A stretch of DNA of 64,000 nucleotides from Micrasema longulum (taxonomy: Eukaryota; Arthropoda; Insecta; Trichoptera; Brachycentridae), in assembly GCA_022494885.1 (NCBI GenBank), contig JAGVSM010004569.1, positions 1-64,000 of the forward strand, written 5' to 3'. The notes below the pieces were generated by a model. It was given only the letters and a program-made list of their open reading frames with translations. It was not told the origin of the DNA and ran no database searches. Below are positions 53,901-61,869 of this stretch, one piece after another. The translations under genes and the position numbers were made by a program. The first letter of the stretch is position 1, and each line of letters begins with the position of its first letter.

Positions 53901-56109
53901 ATGGAGTCCCTGCTTTACTAAAGACATCGAGCTATTGGAAAAAGGCAAAAGGCCAAAGGTGTGTTACAAAAATCCACAAATTACTCAAAAGGATGCCTTA
54001 CCACAGTAGATTAAAAGCACTAGGACTTACATCATTGGAAGAACAACGGCAGAGAGGGGACTTGATAGAAACTTATAAGATACTCAATAATTAGTATGAC
54101 TGCCCCCTGCATGAGATGTATCAATTAAATCCCAGCACAAATTTACGGGGTCATAACTGGAAGCTCTATTCCACCTTAATCCCTAGAAAAACTTCCTTTC
54201 CAGAAGGGTAGTTTCGGACAGAAATAAATTGCCAAGTCTAGTTGTCCATTCCATTTCGGACAGCCAGTTCAAAAACCGTTTGGATGCTTTTTTAAAGGAA
54301 TAAGAACTTGGACAAAAATCAGTACACGAGATATAGGCGCATCAGCAAAGCCTGCCTGCCTATAACGAATAATAATAAAGGCCCTCCATATAATTTTACA
54401 ATTTGCACTAACAGTGAAAGTAGTAGAGTTGAATTAAATTAAAATTGAAATACATGAAATTGAACATTTTAAAAGAGTAACTCGTTTATTGACAAAAAAA
54501 ACACTTTTTTGTATGAGTGAAACCGAATCGAAGATCCGCGGTCTTTACGGTTTCAGGTATGTGGAGGAATGTACTTTGACTGTTGATTTTTGACAAGTTA
54601 AAAATGGAAGGATATTTTCAGGTGTTGCCTAATTAAGTCAGGAGAATCTCACCCGCATCACCAAAGGTTTCAGCTCTTCCCATGCTGAAGCACATAAGTA
54701 GATCAAATATCAAGACAATACTAGCAAAGTCCTAACACAGATCGTAACATGACCCTATAGAACTCTTGCGAAATTCCTTTCACCATCACACTGATCTGCA
54801 CACACTGAGAAACCACCTTCGGTGTATGGTGACAAGAGTACTCACTGTTGGGCGGGTGAGGTGGGGTGGTGGTGCCCCCCAGCAGGCCGGCCGCCTCCCG
54901 CTCCTTGTCCTGCCGCTCCTTGGCCTCCCGCTCCATGTTCAGGGAGCGAAAGCTGCCGTACACGATCAGCAGCATGGATATCAGGAAGGTCGACACCCTA
55001 AACAGACAACAAATATTACAGAGGGGGCTAATCGGGACTGGGCGAGGTTCAGACAAAAAAAATCCTGGGATTATCAAACATGCTAAATCACATCGTGGAG
55101 TAATTACTAGAAAATCAGAATTTTTGAGTAACTTCCTCCATGAATGCTACAAATAGACATGTTGTGGATGCATTCAAATAATTTTATGACGATTTGGATG
55201 CTCGCACAATGTGCACAAATGTCAAAATCCATGAACCGTGTAAGCCTGAGACATGCATTATCGACAGAATCGAGAAAGGGGTGCTGCGTTGGTTTGGACA
55301 TGTAGAGCGAATGGACGCAGAAAACGAGAAAGACATGGCACGATCAAGTCAAATACATGAAGATGGACATGTCAAAAGTAGGAATAATCGGCGTGTGTGC
55401 ATGAGAAAATGTATGAATGTAGAAGAAGCGAAGTATGTATGCAAAGATAGAGTGATATGAAGTTCTATCCTCTCTGCCTACCCCTACGGAGAAACGGCGA
55501 GATGGTTTGTTTGTTTGTTTTAAATGCTCGACTTATTTATTTGTAACATTCATGGAGGATACAAAAATGCATTTTTAGTGGTTAACTCAAAAATGCAGAT
55601 TTTCCAAAGTTACCTAGTTGTAGTAATAACCCCACGATATGAACATATGAAATTCTCCTAAAGGAGTTTTCCGGGAGGCCATTTTCAAGAGAAGTGTACA
55701 AACTTGGATTTTGCCTAAGGGGTGAGACTATTGCTGTGTTATGCAATAACCAATAAGGTGACACAATACTGTTTTCGGTTTTTAGTTTAAACCTAAGATT
55801 AGTATGAATATTTTACTGTGGAATAAACAGTTCTAGTTTTTAAAAAAAAGTAAAGAAAAAAAATTATATCAATAAACTGGATTTAATAAACAAATGTGAT
55901 TTACTGTATTGCATAACATCATCCATGTGACCGAGAACCTCCTCACATAAAAGGCACTCGCAGATTGGGAAGTCAAATATATTTATCCCAGCTAGATACA
56001 AACTCTGTAATTATTAATAGGGCAATTGAAGTACAAACCTCGAAGAGTCCATGATTGAATACGCCCACTGGTATTCCCTGTACTCGACATTACCCGGGGG
56101 TTGAGACAT
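41919..56109 (-). CDS. SPPL3: Signal peptide peptidase-like 3 (SPPL3), complete 9-exon gene
   Basis: Intramembrane aspartyl protease of the presenilin/SPP family. In animals SPPL3 sits in Golgi/ER membranes and cleaves type II membrane proteins such as glycosyltransferases (family knowledge). Coding exons, read 5' to 3' on the minus strand: 56109-56039, 54997-54846, 48801-48682, 46511-46320, 45650-45488, 44577-44429, 43632-43517, 43073-42915 and 41990-41919. They total 1194 nt, or 397 residues plus stop. All eight introns are GT-AG and every junction keeps frame. Catalytic Asp211 lies in YDVFWVF, Asp286 in GLGDIVMPG, and the PAL motif is at residues 354-356 (QPALLYLVP). Length fits the family (vertebrate SPPL3 is about 385 residues). 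The start is the ATG just before [17 protein letters not shown], because the WAYS..DSS..VSTFLIS block is the conserved SPPL3 N-terminus. The main divergence is a charged and proline-rich linker at residues 45-75. Introns carry mariner, SINE, retrotransposon and minisatellite sequence but no exon is broken. Confidence 0.96.
42120..42240 (+). repeat. 400-bp dispersed repeat, fragment in SPPL3 intron 8
   Basis: CAACAAAGATGAAGCAG, TTGCATTTACAGAGCTTATG and GATCTGTCATCGGCTGG. Forward orientation. Confidence 0.75.
42455..42805 (+). repeat. 400-bp dispersed repeat with inverted end, SPPL3 intron 8
   Basis: Forward unit from CAACAATGTTTTGAGTAAGT to GAAACCTTTATTGATGTAG, then a short reverse segment AAATGCCTAGGCTTCCATAT ...TTGCAATAAATTTAGG. 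The two ends are therefore complementary, as at 35490-35860. Confidence 0.85.
42915..43073 (-). CDS. SPPL3: SPPL3 exon 8 with PAL motif
   Basis: Encodes residues 322-374: [20 protein letters not shown], then the active-site PAL motif within [20 protein letters not shown]. The donor is GTACTG, following the Lys codon. Confidence 0.96.
43255..43375 (-). pseudogene. Mariner transposase C-terminal fragment, SPPL3 intron 7
   Basis: The minus strand encodes DWIVRWEKC and, after a frameshift, [11 protein letters not shown]. The W..C....G.YFEGD pattern is the mariner C-terminus. It ends near GGAGTCAAAAAAA, like a mariner terminal repeat. Confidence 0.65.
43517..43632 (-). CDS. SPPL3: SPPL3 exon 7 with second catalytic aspartate
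   Basis: Encodes residues 283-321. The [19 protein letters not shown] block carries Asp286 of the GxGD motif. It continues into a divergent hydrophilic loop ([18 protein letters not shown]). Mariner fragments lie in both flanking introns. Confidence 0.96.
43790..44405 (-). pseudogene. Mariner transposase remnant, SPPL3 intron 6
   Basis: The minus strand encodes a helix-turn-helix part ([17 protein letters not shown]), then the second catalytic-aspartate region ([16 protein letters not shown]), then in another frame [19 protein letters not shown], the counterpart of the SPDL.P.DFHLF...L.GKRF block. Several frameshifts and stops. The middle of the catalytic domain is shortened. Confidence 0.75.
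44429..44577 (-). CDS. SPPL3: SPPL3 exon 6
   Basis: Encodes residues 233-283: [17 protein letters not shown], a short Gly-rich loop, then [13 protein letters not shown] and HFSMLG leading into the second catalytic segment. The acceptor was chosen as TTCCAG because it alone joins VAT to RPAENP in frame. The mariner remnant at 43790-44400 lies in the intron just downstream. Confidence 0.94.
45120..45370 (+). mobile_element. tRNA-derived SINE, family 2
   Basis: Head CGTTAGTGGTTGGCGCATTTG with B box GGTTCGATTCCTGGCAAGG. Body with TGTTACTGGATTGGCTTC, and tail TGCAGTGCCCTATGCACCGC then (ATG)n. Matches 47390-47600 in reverse. Confidence 0.75.
45488..45650 (-). CDS. SPPL3: SPPL3 exon 5 with first catalytic aspartate
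   Basis: Encodes residues 179-233. The [11 protein letters not shown] segment carries Asp211, the first of the two catalytic aspartates of the GxGD protease fold. It is followed by [17 protein letters not shown], which matches the SPPL3 subfamily. Confidence 0.96.
45879..45900 (+). repeat. tRNA 5'-half-like sequence
   Basis: GGCGCCGTGGCGCAGTTGGTTA resembles the acceptor/D-arm start of a tRNA (A box TGGCGCAGTTGG). The rest of a tRNA is missing: it runs straight into the minisatellite. Confidence 0.6.
45901..46125 (+). repeat. ~32-bp minisatellite, about seven diverged copies
   Basis: The unit approximates AAAGATCAACAGTGTATGAC AAAAGTGTTTA. Successive copies at about 31-33-base spacing vary considerably. 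It lies in SPPL3 intron 4 just after a tRNA-like head. Confidence 0.75.
46150..46262. repeat. One-armed copy of the 2.6-kb foldback MITE
   Basis: TTCTTGATGGAATTCCATTG, AATAACTTATATTTCCATAT and TTGGTACACTTCCACTAATT match 2568-2690 closely. The right arm is absent. Lies 60 bases from SPPL3 exon 4. Confidence 0.8.
46320..46511 (-). CDS. SPPL3: SPPL3 exon 4
   Basis: Encodes residues 115-179: the membrane segment [19 protein letters not shown], a Gly/Cys-rich loop ([19 protein letters not shown]), and the segment ending in TGHWLLMD. The exon is markedly GC-richer than the flanking introns, which makes long open frames on both strands; only the minus frame continues across splice sites. Donor GTGAGT. 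Confidence 0.95.
46640..47330 (+). mobile_element. Non-LTR retrotransposon 3' end (family G), SPPL3 intron 3
   Basis: Plus frame: [27 protein letters not shown], the usual end of an insect reverse-transcriptase ORF (GQ+SF.Y.G...YN.LP). The 3' UTR runs to GGTAACCCCAGTGAGGTCAC and ATTATTTTTATTATT. The same tail is found inside the 21.3-22.6-kb insertion. Confidence 0.7.
47390..47605 (-). mobile_element. tRNA-derived SINE, family 2 (reverse)
   Basis: Reverse complement of the 45120-45370 type: GCATAGGGCGCTGAATTTG, AAGGTAAGGTGATCAG, then the head GGAATCGAACTCAGGACCTC and GTAGGCGAATGCGCCAAC. Confidence 0.75.
47630..47745 (-). mobile_element. SINE family 1 (reverse), head and partial body
   Basis: CAACGAGTTGTAAATAGCTC, GGGTTCAAACCTAGGACC, CGTGAGTCCACAGCACTAGCC and ACCACAACCCGG. 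Joins almost directly to the family 2 SINE. Confidence 0.75.
48580..48640 (+). mobile_element. L2-like 3' tail fragment
   Basis: GAAAATGGCGCTACGTAAGT TATC and an ATTATAATAA run, the terminal piece of the L2-like family, 40 bases from SPPL3 exon 3. Confidence 0.5.
48682..48801 (-). CDS. SPPL3: SPPL3 exon 3
   Basis: Encodes residues 75-115, including the family-typical block [20 protein letters not shown] and the start of the ICTAV membrane segment. The acceptor is TTTTTTCAG and the donor GTAAGT; entry and exit phases match the neighbouring exons. Confidence 0.95.
48890..49290 (-). pseudogene. Non-LTR retrotransposon C-terminal zinc-motif fragment, copy 2
   Basis: Minus strand: [14 protein letters not shown] start, then [30 protein letters not shown] and [16 protein letters not shown]. 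The C...H-x-L-x-C pattern is the zinc-binding C-terminal domain that follows the RNase H region in R1/Loa-type and related elements. Homologous to 37080-37435. In SPPL3 intron 2. Confidence 0.7.
49434..49514 (+). pseudogene. THAP-domain N-terminal fragment
   Basis: Begins with an ATG and encodes [26 protein letters not shown] followed by a stop. MP.C....C+N......+.GITFH is the start of the C2CH THAP DNA-binding zinc finger found in THAP proteins and P-element-type transposases. The rest of the domain is not found downstream, so this is a truncated relic or a first exon. Opposite strand to SPPL3, inside its intron 2. Confidence 0.6.
49520..50925. other. SPPL3 intron 2, unassigned
   Basis: Contains short frames on both strands around 50160-50650 with no clear family. 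It may include more of a THAP/P-type transposon, but I cannot show it. Confidence 0.3.
50930..51030 (+). repeat. 400-bp dispersed repeat, partial
   Basis: GAGTATATACAAATGTTTATAG ACAAGGC, CACTCCCTAGGGAGTT, then AACAGAGAGGTAACA; left part of the unit, forward. Confidence 0.7.
51030..51400 (-). pseudogene. Family B retrotransposon C-terminal fragment
   Basis: Minus strand encodes [40 protein letters not shown] and [29 protein letters not shown] is the hallmark of this C-terminal domain in insect non-LTR elements. Upstream, to 51400, is the CTATCGATAGATGCACGAATG-type stretch shared with 3920-4020. Confidence 0.75.
51440..51600 (-). mobile_element. Dispersed repeat family C, fragment
   Basis: CACAAAGGCATGGCCCGTGT and GAGTATACATTT match 13990-14035. 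Confidence 0.45.
51640..52335. other. SPPL3 intron 2, with a long-range inverted pair
   Basis: AATATCTGTACCTCAGAAAC AGACAGATGCAAATCC (51630-51665) is matched inverted by 52006-52045, and CAGTATCTTAATACATTGG by the adjacent GGTTAAGATACTG (51765). This looks like a foldback element of about 420 bases. No frame. Confidence 0.55.
52340..52400. repeat. Fragment of the 2.6-kb foldback MITE
   Basis: TTTTTAAATTAATAACTTAT ATGTAAATATAAGTGATTAC ATCA matches the right arm near 2740-2782. Confidence 0.7.
52890..53000 (+). mobile_element. tRNA-like SINE fragment
   Basis: GAGACGGGTTGTGGGGCGGGG and the B-box-like GGTTTGGATCCCGTCC, then AAAGAAAATGGTCATTC, loosely like the SINE family 1 body. Confidence 0.4.
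53092..53140. repeat. Small hairpin
   Basis: AACTCCATAGTTA is matched by TAACTATGGAGTT 15 bases later. Confidence 0.6.
53310..53480 (-). repeat. Dispersed repeat D (reverse copy)
   Basis: GTTTTTGATTTAAAACAAAC, GGGCGGTTCCGGTTTGTGCT and CCTGAGTACCCACGGCC are the reverse complement of blocks at 10900-11020. Confidence 0.6.
53540..53705 (+). repeat. 400-bp dispersed repeat, partial (forward)
   Basis: AACAATAGAGATGGGAATAT AGAAATC, ACAGGGCTTATGACTTGTCA, CACACTGTGTAGCATTCACC and ATCGGTTGATTTTTGTTAA. Confidence 0.8.
53785..54365 (+). pseudogene. CR1-like retrotransposon C-terminal fragment
   Basis: Plus strand: [22 protein letters not shown], then in another frame [30 protein letters not shown], later [11 protein letters not shown]. 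Typical CR1-group ending with at least two frameshifts. The tail reaches AATAATAATAAAGG. Confidence 0.8.
54590..54690 (-). repeat. 400-bp dispersed repeat, fragment (reverse)
   Basis: CAGGTGTTGCCTAATTAAGT, GAGAATCTCACCCGCATCA and AAAGGTTTCAGCTCTTCC. Lies 150 bases from SPPL3 exon 2. Confidence 0.75.
54846..54997 (-). CDS. SPPL3: SPPL3 exon 2, first membrane segment and linker
   Basis: Encodes residues 24-75. The first transmembrane segment is [19 protein letters not shown] (25-43), followed by a Glu/Lys/Arg-rich stretch and a Thr/Pro-rich stretch (TTTPPHPPN). The acceptor is TTTAG and the donor GTGAGT. The linker differs most from vertebrate SPPL3, as expected for a disordered loop. Confidence 0.93.
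55190..55510 (+). pseudogene. Family B retrotransposon C-terminal fragment
   Basis: Plus frame: [40 protein letters not shown] and [14 protein letters not shown], ending in TCTGCCTACCCCTACGGAGA. The RGRPRKTW segment has decayed. Also present at 51030-51400 and 21510-21740. Confidence 0.75.
55900..55990 (-). pseudogene. Retrotransposon zinc-motif scrap
   Basis: Minus frame [20 protein letters not shown] has the C-x-C...H spacing seen at 63790-64000. Short, low certainty. Confidence 0.35.
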
Positions 56110-56174
56110 GGCGACGTGGCTGACTCGCAGCTCCTCTCACTCGGGAGAAGTGCTCCCTACGTGGACGCCGATTC
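56039..56174 (-). CDS. SPPL3: SPPL3 exon with start codon (5' UTR plus residues 1-24)
   Basis: ATG occupies 56107-56109 on the minus strand and encodes [23 protein letters not shown], then AG of the Arg24 codon, then donor GTTTGT. Upstream, a pyrimidine-containing acceptor ending TTGCAG places a possible 5' UTR exon boundary at 56174. The UTR part contains in-frame stops, so translation is unlikely to begin further upstream. The coding part is firm; the UTR boundary is inferred. Confidence 0.85.
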
Positions 56175-56274
56175 CTGCAATCGGCAAACAAACATTGTTA
56201 CGAAAGAAAGAAATATGGATGCCCATATGGGAAATTACACATGTTTTAAAAAAAGAGATATGGAAATATAAAGG

Positions 56275-56301
56275 GTGACTTTTATTTATTTATATATTTA
56301 T

Positions 56302-56344
<43 letters not shown>

Positions 56345-56945
56345 CAGGATGTTCATTAAACCCTGTCACATCCGAAACCACGATGATCAGTATGAGCAAG
56401 AAGACATATTGGCACATTAAAATAATTTTTTGGAACGAATAAAATTAAAAAAAATAAAATATCAAAAGAGCAAATGGTTGTTTACTTCTGCTGGGGTAAA
56501 ATGAGGAGTGGAAAGGGGGGATTCTGATACTGCGCCGCGCTCCCCTCACTTCTCCCCTGCAGAAGTAAGCAAGCATTTGTTTTTTAAATACTTTATTTAA
56601 AACAAAAAATATTTGTTCTAAATATTTTTAAAATGTGCTAATATGTCTTCTAGCCCATACTGATCATCGTGGTTTCAGATGTGATAGGGTTTAAAGAACA
56701 CCCTGTATTTACGCCCAATGGGCATTTTTAAGGACATATGCATACATAGTAAATTATTATAAAAGAAAGTAGAAAGACACAACGGTATATAGTGGACTCG
56801 GTGGGAGTGGAAGTGGGAGAGAGGTGTTTATAATTTAATTTGATTCAGTGATCGTGTTAAAGAAGATAACTTGTTATCAAAGAAATCAAGACTGGTATGT
56901 TTGTTGGCAGACCTGGCAGAATTCTGGGCATAGGGGAATGAAAAT
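56275..56945 (-). mobile_element. Family E retrotransposon 3' part, split by a MITE
   Basis: 56710-56945 matches 11700-12530 (CGCCCAATG, GAAAGTAGAAAGACACAACG, CTCGGTGGGAGTGGAAG and AATTCTGGGCATAGGGGAAT), shortened internally. The TATTTATTTATATATA stretch on the other side of the MITE is the interrupted tail. Confidence 0.7.
56345..56705. repeat. Tc1/mariner-type MITE, 361 bp, TA-flanked
   Basis: Terminal inverted repeats CAGGATGTTCATTAAACCC / CAGGGTGTTCTTTAAACCC continue for about 65 bases each (CACGATGATCAGTATG). TA lies directly at both ends. The centre has a further inverted pair, CTTCTGCTGGGG... / ...CCCCTGCAGAAG. Confidence 0.85.
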
Positions 56946-56999
56946 GAATGACTTGGTTCCTGGCATGCACTTGTTTATGGCTCGAAATAGCTACGTTAT

Positions 57000-58140
57000 C
57001 TCTGATTTAAAATGTTAAATATTCTGCCAGTTAAAGTTAGAAATGAAGAAACAATAAATTTTAAATGGTTGTTAACAGCAGGGGCGAATGCTCTTTATAA
57101 TCGATTACATGCAGCTTACCATATTTTTTTGACATCGTAAGTAATGTTTTATAATACTGTAGTATTATTAGGAAAAAACACATCACCAAAAAAATATATA
57201 ACTTTTCTTGGGTAGGTATCATATTCCTTTATTCCATACAGCGACCAGTTGCGCCTCTATTGGCCAAAATTATTACTACTGGATTACACGAGATTACTCT
57301 GCTCACTTTAAAATCACTAATTCAAATACGTCTTTAACCTAAAACTTTAGAATCTCGTTCGAAAAATTACACTTGCGATTACAGTAAAATCTTGCAGCTT
57401 TCATTAATGCAATTTAGTCTTTCAATACGTTGTCATAAGGGCTAGAATTCTTTAAAATACATCAATTTGACTTACGACAGTCTAAGGGAGGTGACAATAT
57501 ACGCACTCGTTATGTGTGAGAAAGAGATAACGAATATATTTTGTATGTCTTAACACGGAAGTTACAATAATAAGTAAGTAATTGATCATACTTATGTTTC
57601 GGTGGTTTGAAAGTAAATTTGCTTTAAAATAAATAAATATTTTGATATTTTAATCGAAACGAATTGATATTTTAATCCATAATATAGTATAAATCCTTTA
57701 GTGGGTTTTAAAAAACAAAGAATCGCTTATTGTTTTTTAATTGTAATTCGTTTTTGTGCATACGATGACAGTTGAATATTGTAGGTTATTCTTCAGTATC
57801 CATTTAAACTTTTAAAATTTAGTTAGAGTTATGATAAAAACGTTACTAGTGTATAGTGTTAAGAATAAATATATATGAAGAATTATAATATGCATAACTT
57901 ATGTCGTTTTGTGAATAATAATGTGATATAAAAGTCAATGAAACAATGATTCTTAAAACGTAATTTATGTTTTGTTTGGTGAACTATCATTCTCGGTAAG
58001 GAATACTTTTAAATTATTTAATTATTATTATTTATTAAGAAATAGTGTTTTATTCGAAGACAATTTATAATAGTCTGACTAAACCAAAGATGCACCGGTA
58101 CGCTAATGAATTATCCAGTTTATTAATTACTTTTTCAACG
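57000..58140. other. Possible SPPL3 5' intron, nothing recognised
   Basis: AT-rich, no frame or clear repeat. Confidence 0.35.
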
Positions 58141-58154
58141 CACTGCCCAAAACG

Positions 58155-58228
58155 CGAAATAGCTGCGCGGATGGGTCGTTGCTTTCTAATGACGCAGGCG
58201 GGGGTTCGAGTCCATAGGAGTTCCAATT
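58155..58228 (+). repeat. tRNA-like sequence, probably SINE-derived
   Basis: ATAGCTGCGCGGATGGGTCG (A-box-like) and GGGGGTTCGAGTCCATAGG (B box). The cloverleaf does not close well, so a functional tRNA is unlikely. Confidence 0.35.
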
Positions 58229-58229
58229 T

Positions 58230-59540
58230 TTTTTTTTGCAATTATGTTTTTTTAAATTGTATTTTTTAAATCAAATGTTTGTGCTACATTAGAAAATATT
58301 TTTACTGAAACTATTAGCCGCTGGAGTCATTTGTTAGGAATTGTTTATTAAATATAAAATAGACTTGTTTTTTATATGCCATACTACCGCTATGGACATT
58401 TTATCAGAGTTTTCATAGATTACCGATTTAAAAACTCACCGCTCGCCACTGGTTAACAGACTGGTTTAATCTTTTATTTTAATTATGATAAATTAATAAT
58501 CTATCTTAAATTTCATTTTTATAACTTTTATTTTATTACATAGTAGAGTAGTCTATCCATATCTCGAAACATTTATATAACGTTATAAACTCTTGTATTT
58601 ACACCTGCAACACTATGTGAAAAGGTCTTTCAGAGAAAAAGAATTCAATTTAATTACTATTATATTATTTTGAACACTCCATCTTCATAGTTTTTTTAAT
58701 AAATACATATAATAGGGAAACATCACGTTTTTTTAACAATTTTAATTAAATAAGGGTCTACGAAAAACTGACAAGTAAAAAATACTTATAATTTGAAATT
58801 CCGGCAAAAAGGGTTCATTGCATTGGCTACGCCCCAAATACGTCACGATTCGGTTATTTTTTCTTTTCTAATTGTAATAGTGAAAAAAGGATGCTAAATG
58901 AGGTCTTTTAACTGCATAAAAAGTTTCATAAATATTAGATAACATCTTCTGTCCCCGGATTGACTTTAAAATGTTGAATTTTTTTGGAAAAAGACCCATT
59001 ATCTATCTCCTTACATAGGCATGTAACTTGATTAAAATTTCCAATTAATAAATTGAAACAGTAGTTACAGGTAATTTTTACTGTATTCTAATGGAAAAAA
59101 TATTACTCAGTTACGTAGGTAAAGTGATACTTAACAATTTATAACCAAAAACATAGTTTTTCCTCGAACTGTAGGATAACACGAAAGTTGCTATTTTAGC
59201 TAAAAAATATATATCTATCAGTTTATACAATTTTAGTAAACGGCGACTTCAAAGTTTGTTTAAAAATTATAAAACTGAAAAAATGACATTTCCTTTCCAC
59301 ATTGTAAGCTTTCGGAATCAGGCATGCTGCTAATTTCACCATATGATTTTGAAAATTTGATAACTTCCCTATAAGTAAGTTTTCGATTTAAGGTCATTTG
59401 GTTTTGACAAGTTATTTTGGTTTTTCATTGATAAGTGTTAATACTGACAATAAATTTAACTGCCATAGATGTCTGGAACCATATTTGTAACCATCTTTAT
59501 AAATAGGATGACACTTTTTTGCAAACCAAGTTGAAGCATA
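58230..59540. other. Possible SPPL3 5' intron, nothing recognised
   Basis: AT-rich, no coding frame or clear repeat. Confidence 0.35.
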
Positions 59541-59544
59541 TAAA

Positions 59545-59720
59545 AATTGGCAACCTCCGTGGTCAAGACGCTTGCTTGACTCACTCACGGAAGGTTCCGG
59601 GTTCGATTCCTGGTGAGAACACAAATATTAAATGTGATTTTTCTCAAGCCTGGGTGTTTTGTGATGTAATTCACCACTGTAATAGAGCCTCCTGGCCTGT
59701 TGTGGTGCAAAAATAAAATA
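59545..59720 (+). mobile_element. tRNA-derived SINE, family 3
   Basis: Head CCTCCGTGGTCAAGACGCTT and B box GGGTTCGATTCCTGGTGAG. Body TTCTCAAGCCTGGGTGTTTT GTG, TTCACCACTGTAATAGAGCC, ending in an AAATAAAATAAAA tail. Body differs from families 1 and 2. Confidence 0.65.
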
Positions 59721-60149
59721 AAACAACGTAAGTTGCCTAGGTCCTTGTTGCCTAAATTTTCCGTTCAGATTGATGATTAAATTATGTGATGAAATAGGAA
59801 TGACAGATTGAATATTGTGCAGAACTGCTGAAACAATAGCTGCTGCTGCTCTTTCGAATATTCCAAAGCAATCGAAAAATTTTATATAAATATTTGGAAA
59901 AATCTGTATTAGTGTCAGGCCTTTGTTACAAATTAGTGTTGCAGTTTTGGAGATGATCGTGATATTAGATGTAATTGAATCAGACATACTAGACATTAAA
60001 TAAATCGAAGAATTCTATGTTCTTTTATCAATATGATTCCCACCAAAAAAAAAAGAAAAAATAGATTTTTCCGCAATTGGTCTTGATGTGGTGGTGTATT
60101 ATTAAAAACTTCCCCCTATCATTTCTTTCCGACATACTGATAAGCTAAA

Positions 60150-60400
60150 ATTGAGATTCAGAGGGTTATTCAGGTCTACCGATGGTCTAGCAATGAATGC
60201 TGCAGAGAGACTTATTTTTGGAATCTCTAAGATCAGTCATATCACTCCACTACTTCGGGAATTACACTGGCTACGTTTTCCACAGAGGGTGGAATACAAA
60301 CTCTGTTGGCTTATCTATAAGTCACAGCACAACACGAAACTACAAAAATGGCGCTATATAAGTTATCCATAATAATAATAATATTTAATAAAATTTTTTA
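60150..60400 (+). mobile_element. L2-like retrotransposon fragment with internal deletion
   Basis: Plus frame: NAAERLIFGISKISHITPLL RELHWL, QRVEYKLCWLIYKSQH, then straight into the 3' tail AAAATGGCGCTATATAAGTT ATCC and AATAATAATAAT. About 350 bases of the C-terminus present at 9200-9540 are deleted. Confidence 0.8.
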
Positions 60401-60419
60401 ATAATAAATAAAAAACGCA

Positions 60420-61785
60420 GTGTTTTATTAAAGTAGGGCTGTTTTCTGGAAATTTTGGATTTGTGAGTTATGGTTATACCCATGTTTCTATCTTCTTTTT
60501 CAATGTTGGCAGATCAATTAAAATATTCTACTCTTGCACGGGCAGTTGCAATCTCAGGAATAGGAACACTTTATTACCATGCAGAAGTCTTCTATATTTT
60601 TCTTCGTTATCTTAAAAGTTTTTGCTGACATGAATTGACATATTTCAACTGTTATGCAAAATAAATATACAGTACACGGTAGGAAAAGATGTTATTTTTA
60701 CGTCATTTATTTTGTTTGATGCAATGTCACTTGTTTTCAAAAATTCTGAAAAAATCTTGCTTATTAAGCCTGGTCTTGTCTGCTCTTAAATAAAACTTAA
60801 TTACTTCTGCATAAGTTGGCAGCAAATTGTCTTTTATTTCATGAATAGCATCGAGCACAATCTTTTTGATAATTTCCGATTTTGATACGTATCGACGATA
60901 TGCCCAAACATGAGCACTCAGTTAGATGGCTGGAGAGTGATTTGTGGAGCCCGAGCAGAGTTTGGTGTTCCCGCCCTCTTACCACAACTATTCTGTCAAA
61001 ACTGAGGCTTATTTGGGTCATGTTTATAGTTAAAGACTATTTCAAGCCTATTAAACTTTGAAAATAAAGATATTATCATTACTTACAGAATCATTAACTA
61101 AACAAATTTATAAAAAAAAATATTTTTCTGAAATTTAAAAAACATTCCAGAGACAGAAGACGACTTCCAATTTAAATATGTTTTTGTACACGTAGTTTTG
61201 ACTCCATTTGACACCCCTTTATGCTATTAGAATAGCAAAATCCAAAAAAATTAAATTCTGCCCTGCCTAGTATACATATAGCATAAAATTGGAAAATGCT
61301 TTAGAATGGAATGGAAAAAATAAATATCTCTTTCAATTTAATAGTTCTATTTTTTACAGGTTTGGCTATTTATGTTGCCAGGGGTTGTATACCATATTAT
61401 AAAAAAAAAACTTTTTAATATATTGTTGAAATTCTCAATTGGAAATGCATTATAAATATTTTATTTTGTACTTTGTCTTGCTTAAGTACGTTTCTGTGAA
61501 TTTCGCTAATATAAAATAAATAAAATAAAACATACTTAAGTATTTTAGTAAAGATTAATTTAAAGTCAAAATGTTATCAAGCTGAAAACTGCTATTTCCT
61601 AGTATGATAGCAAATTAACAATTATGTCATTAAATACGAGAGGATTGTGATAAAGCTAATATTATTTATTATTTAATTGAAATAGAACAACTCCCAGTGA
61701 TCGGATTTGTAAATGTTTAAGACGGAAAACCAAAAACTATACATGTTTGGACATACTCAAAATATGTCAAATTTCTGAATGTATT
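60420..61785. other. Possible SPPL3 5' intron, nothing recognised
   Basis: AT-rich; no frame or repeat assigned. Confidence 0.35.
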
Positions 61786-61789
61786 CTGT

Positions 61790-61858
61790 ACAGCGCCCTT
61801 GAAGTGATTATTCACGAAAACGGCGCTATAAAAATTGACAAAATTTATTATTATTACA
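61790..61858 (+). mobile_element. L2-like 3' tail fragment
   Basis: AGCGCCCTTGAAGTGATTAT, CGGCGCTATAAAAATT and ATTATTATTA: terminal piece of the same family. Confidence 0.65.
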
Positions 61859-61869
61859 TTTTTGCCAAA

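Noticed and set aside
59628..59996. 122-codon minus-strand frame
   Set aside because: Overlaps a SINE at one end; composition and content suggest chance or a decayed transposon, no identifiable motif.
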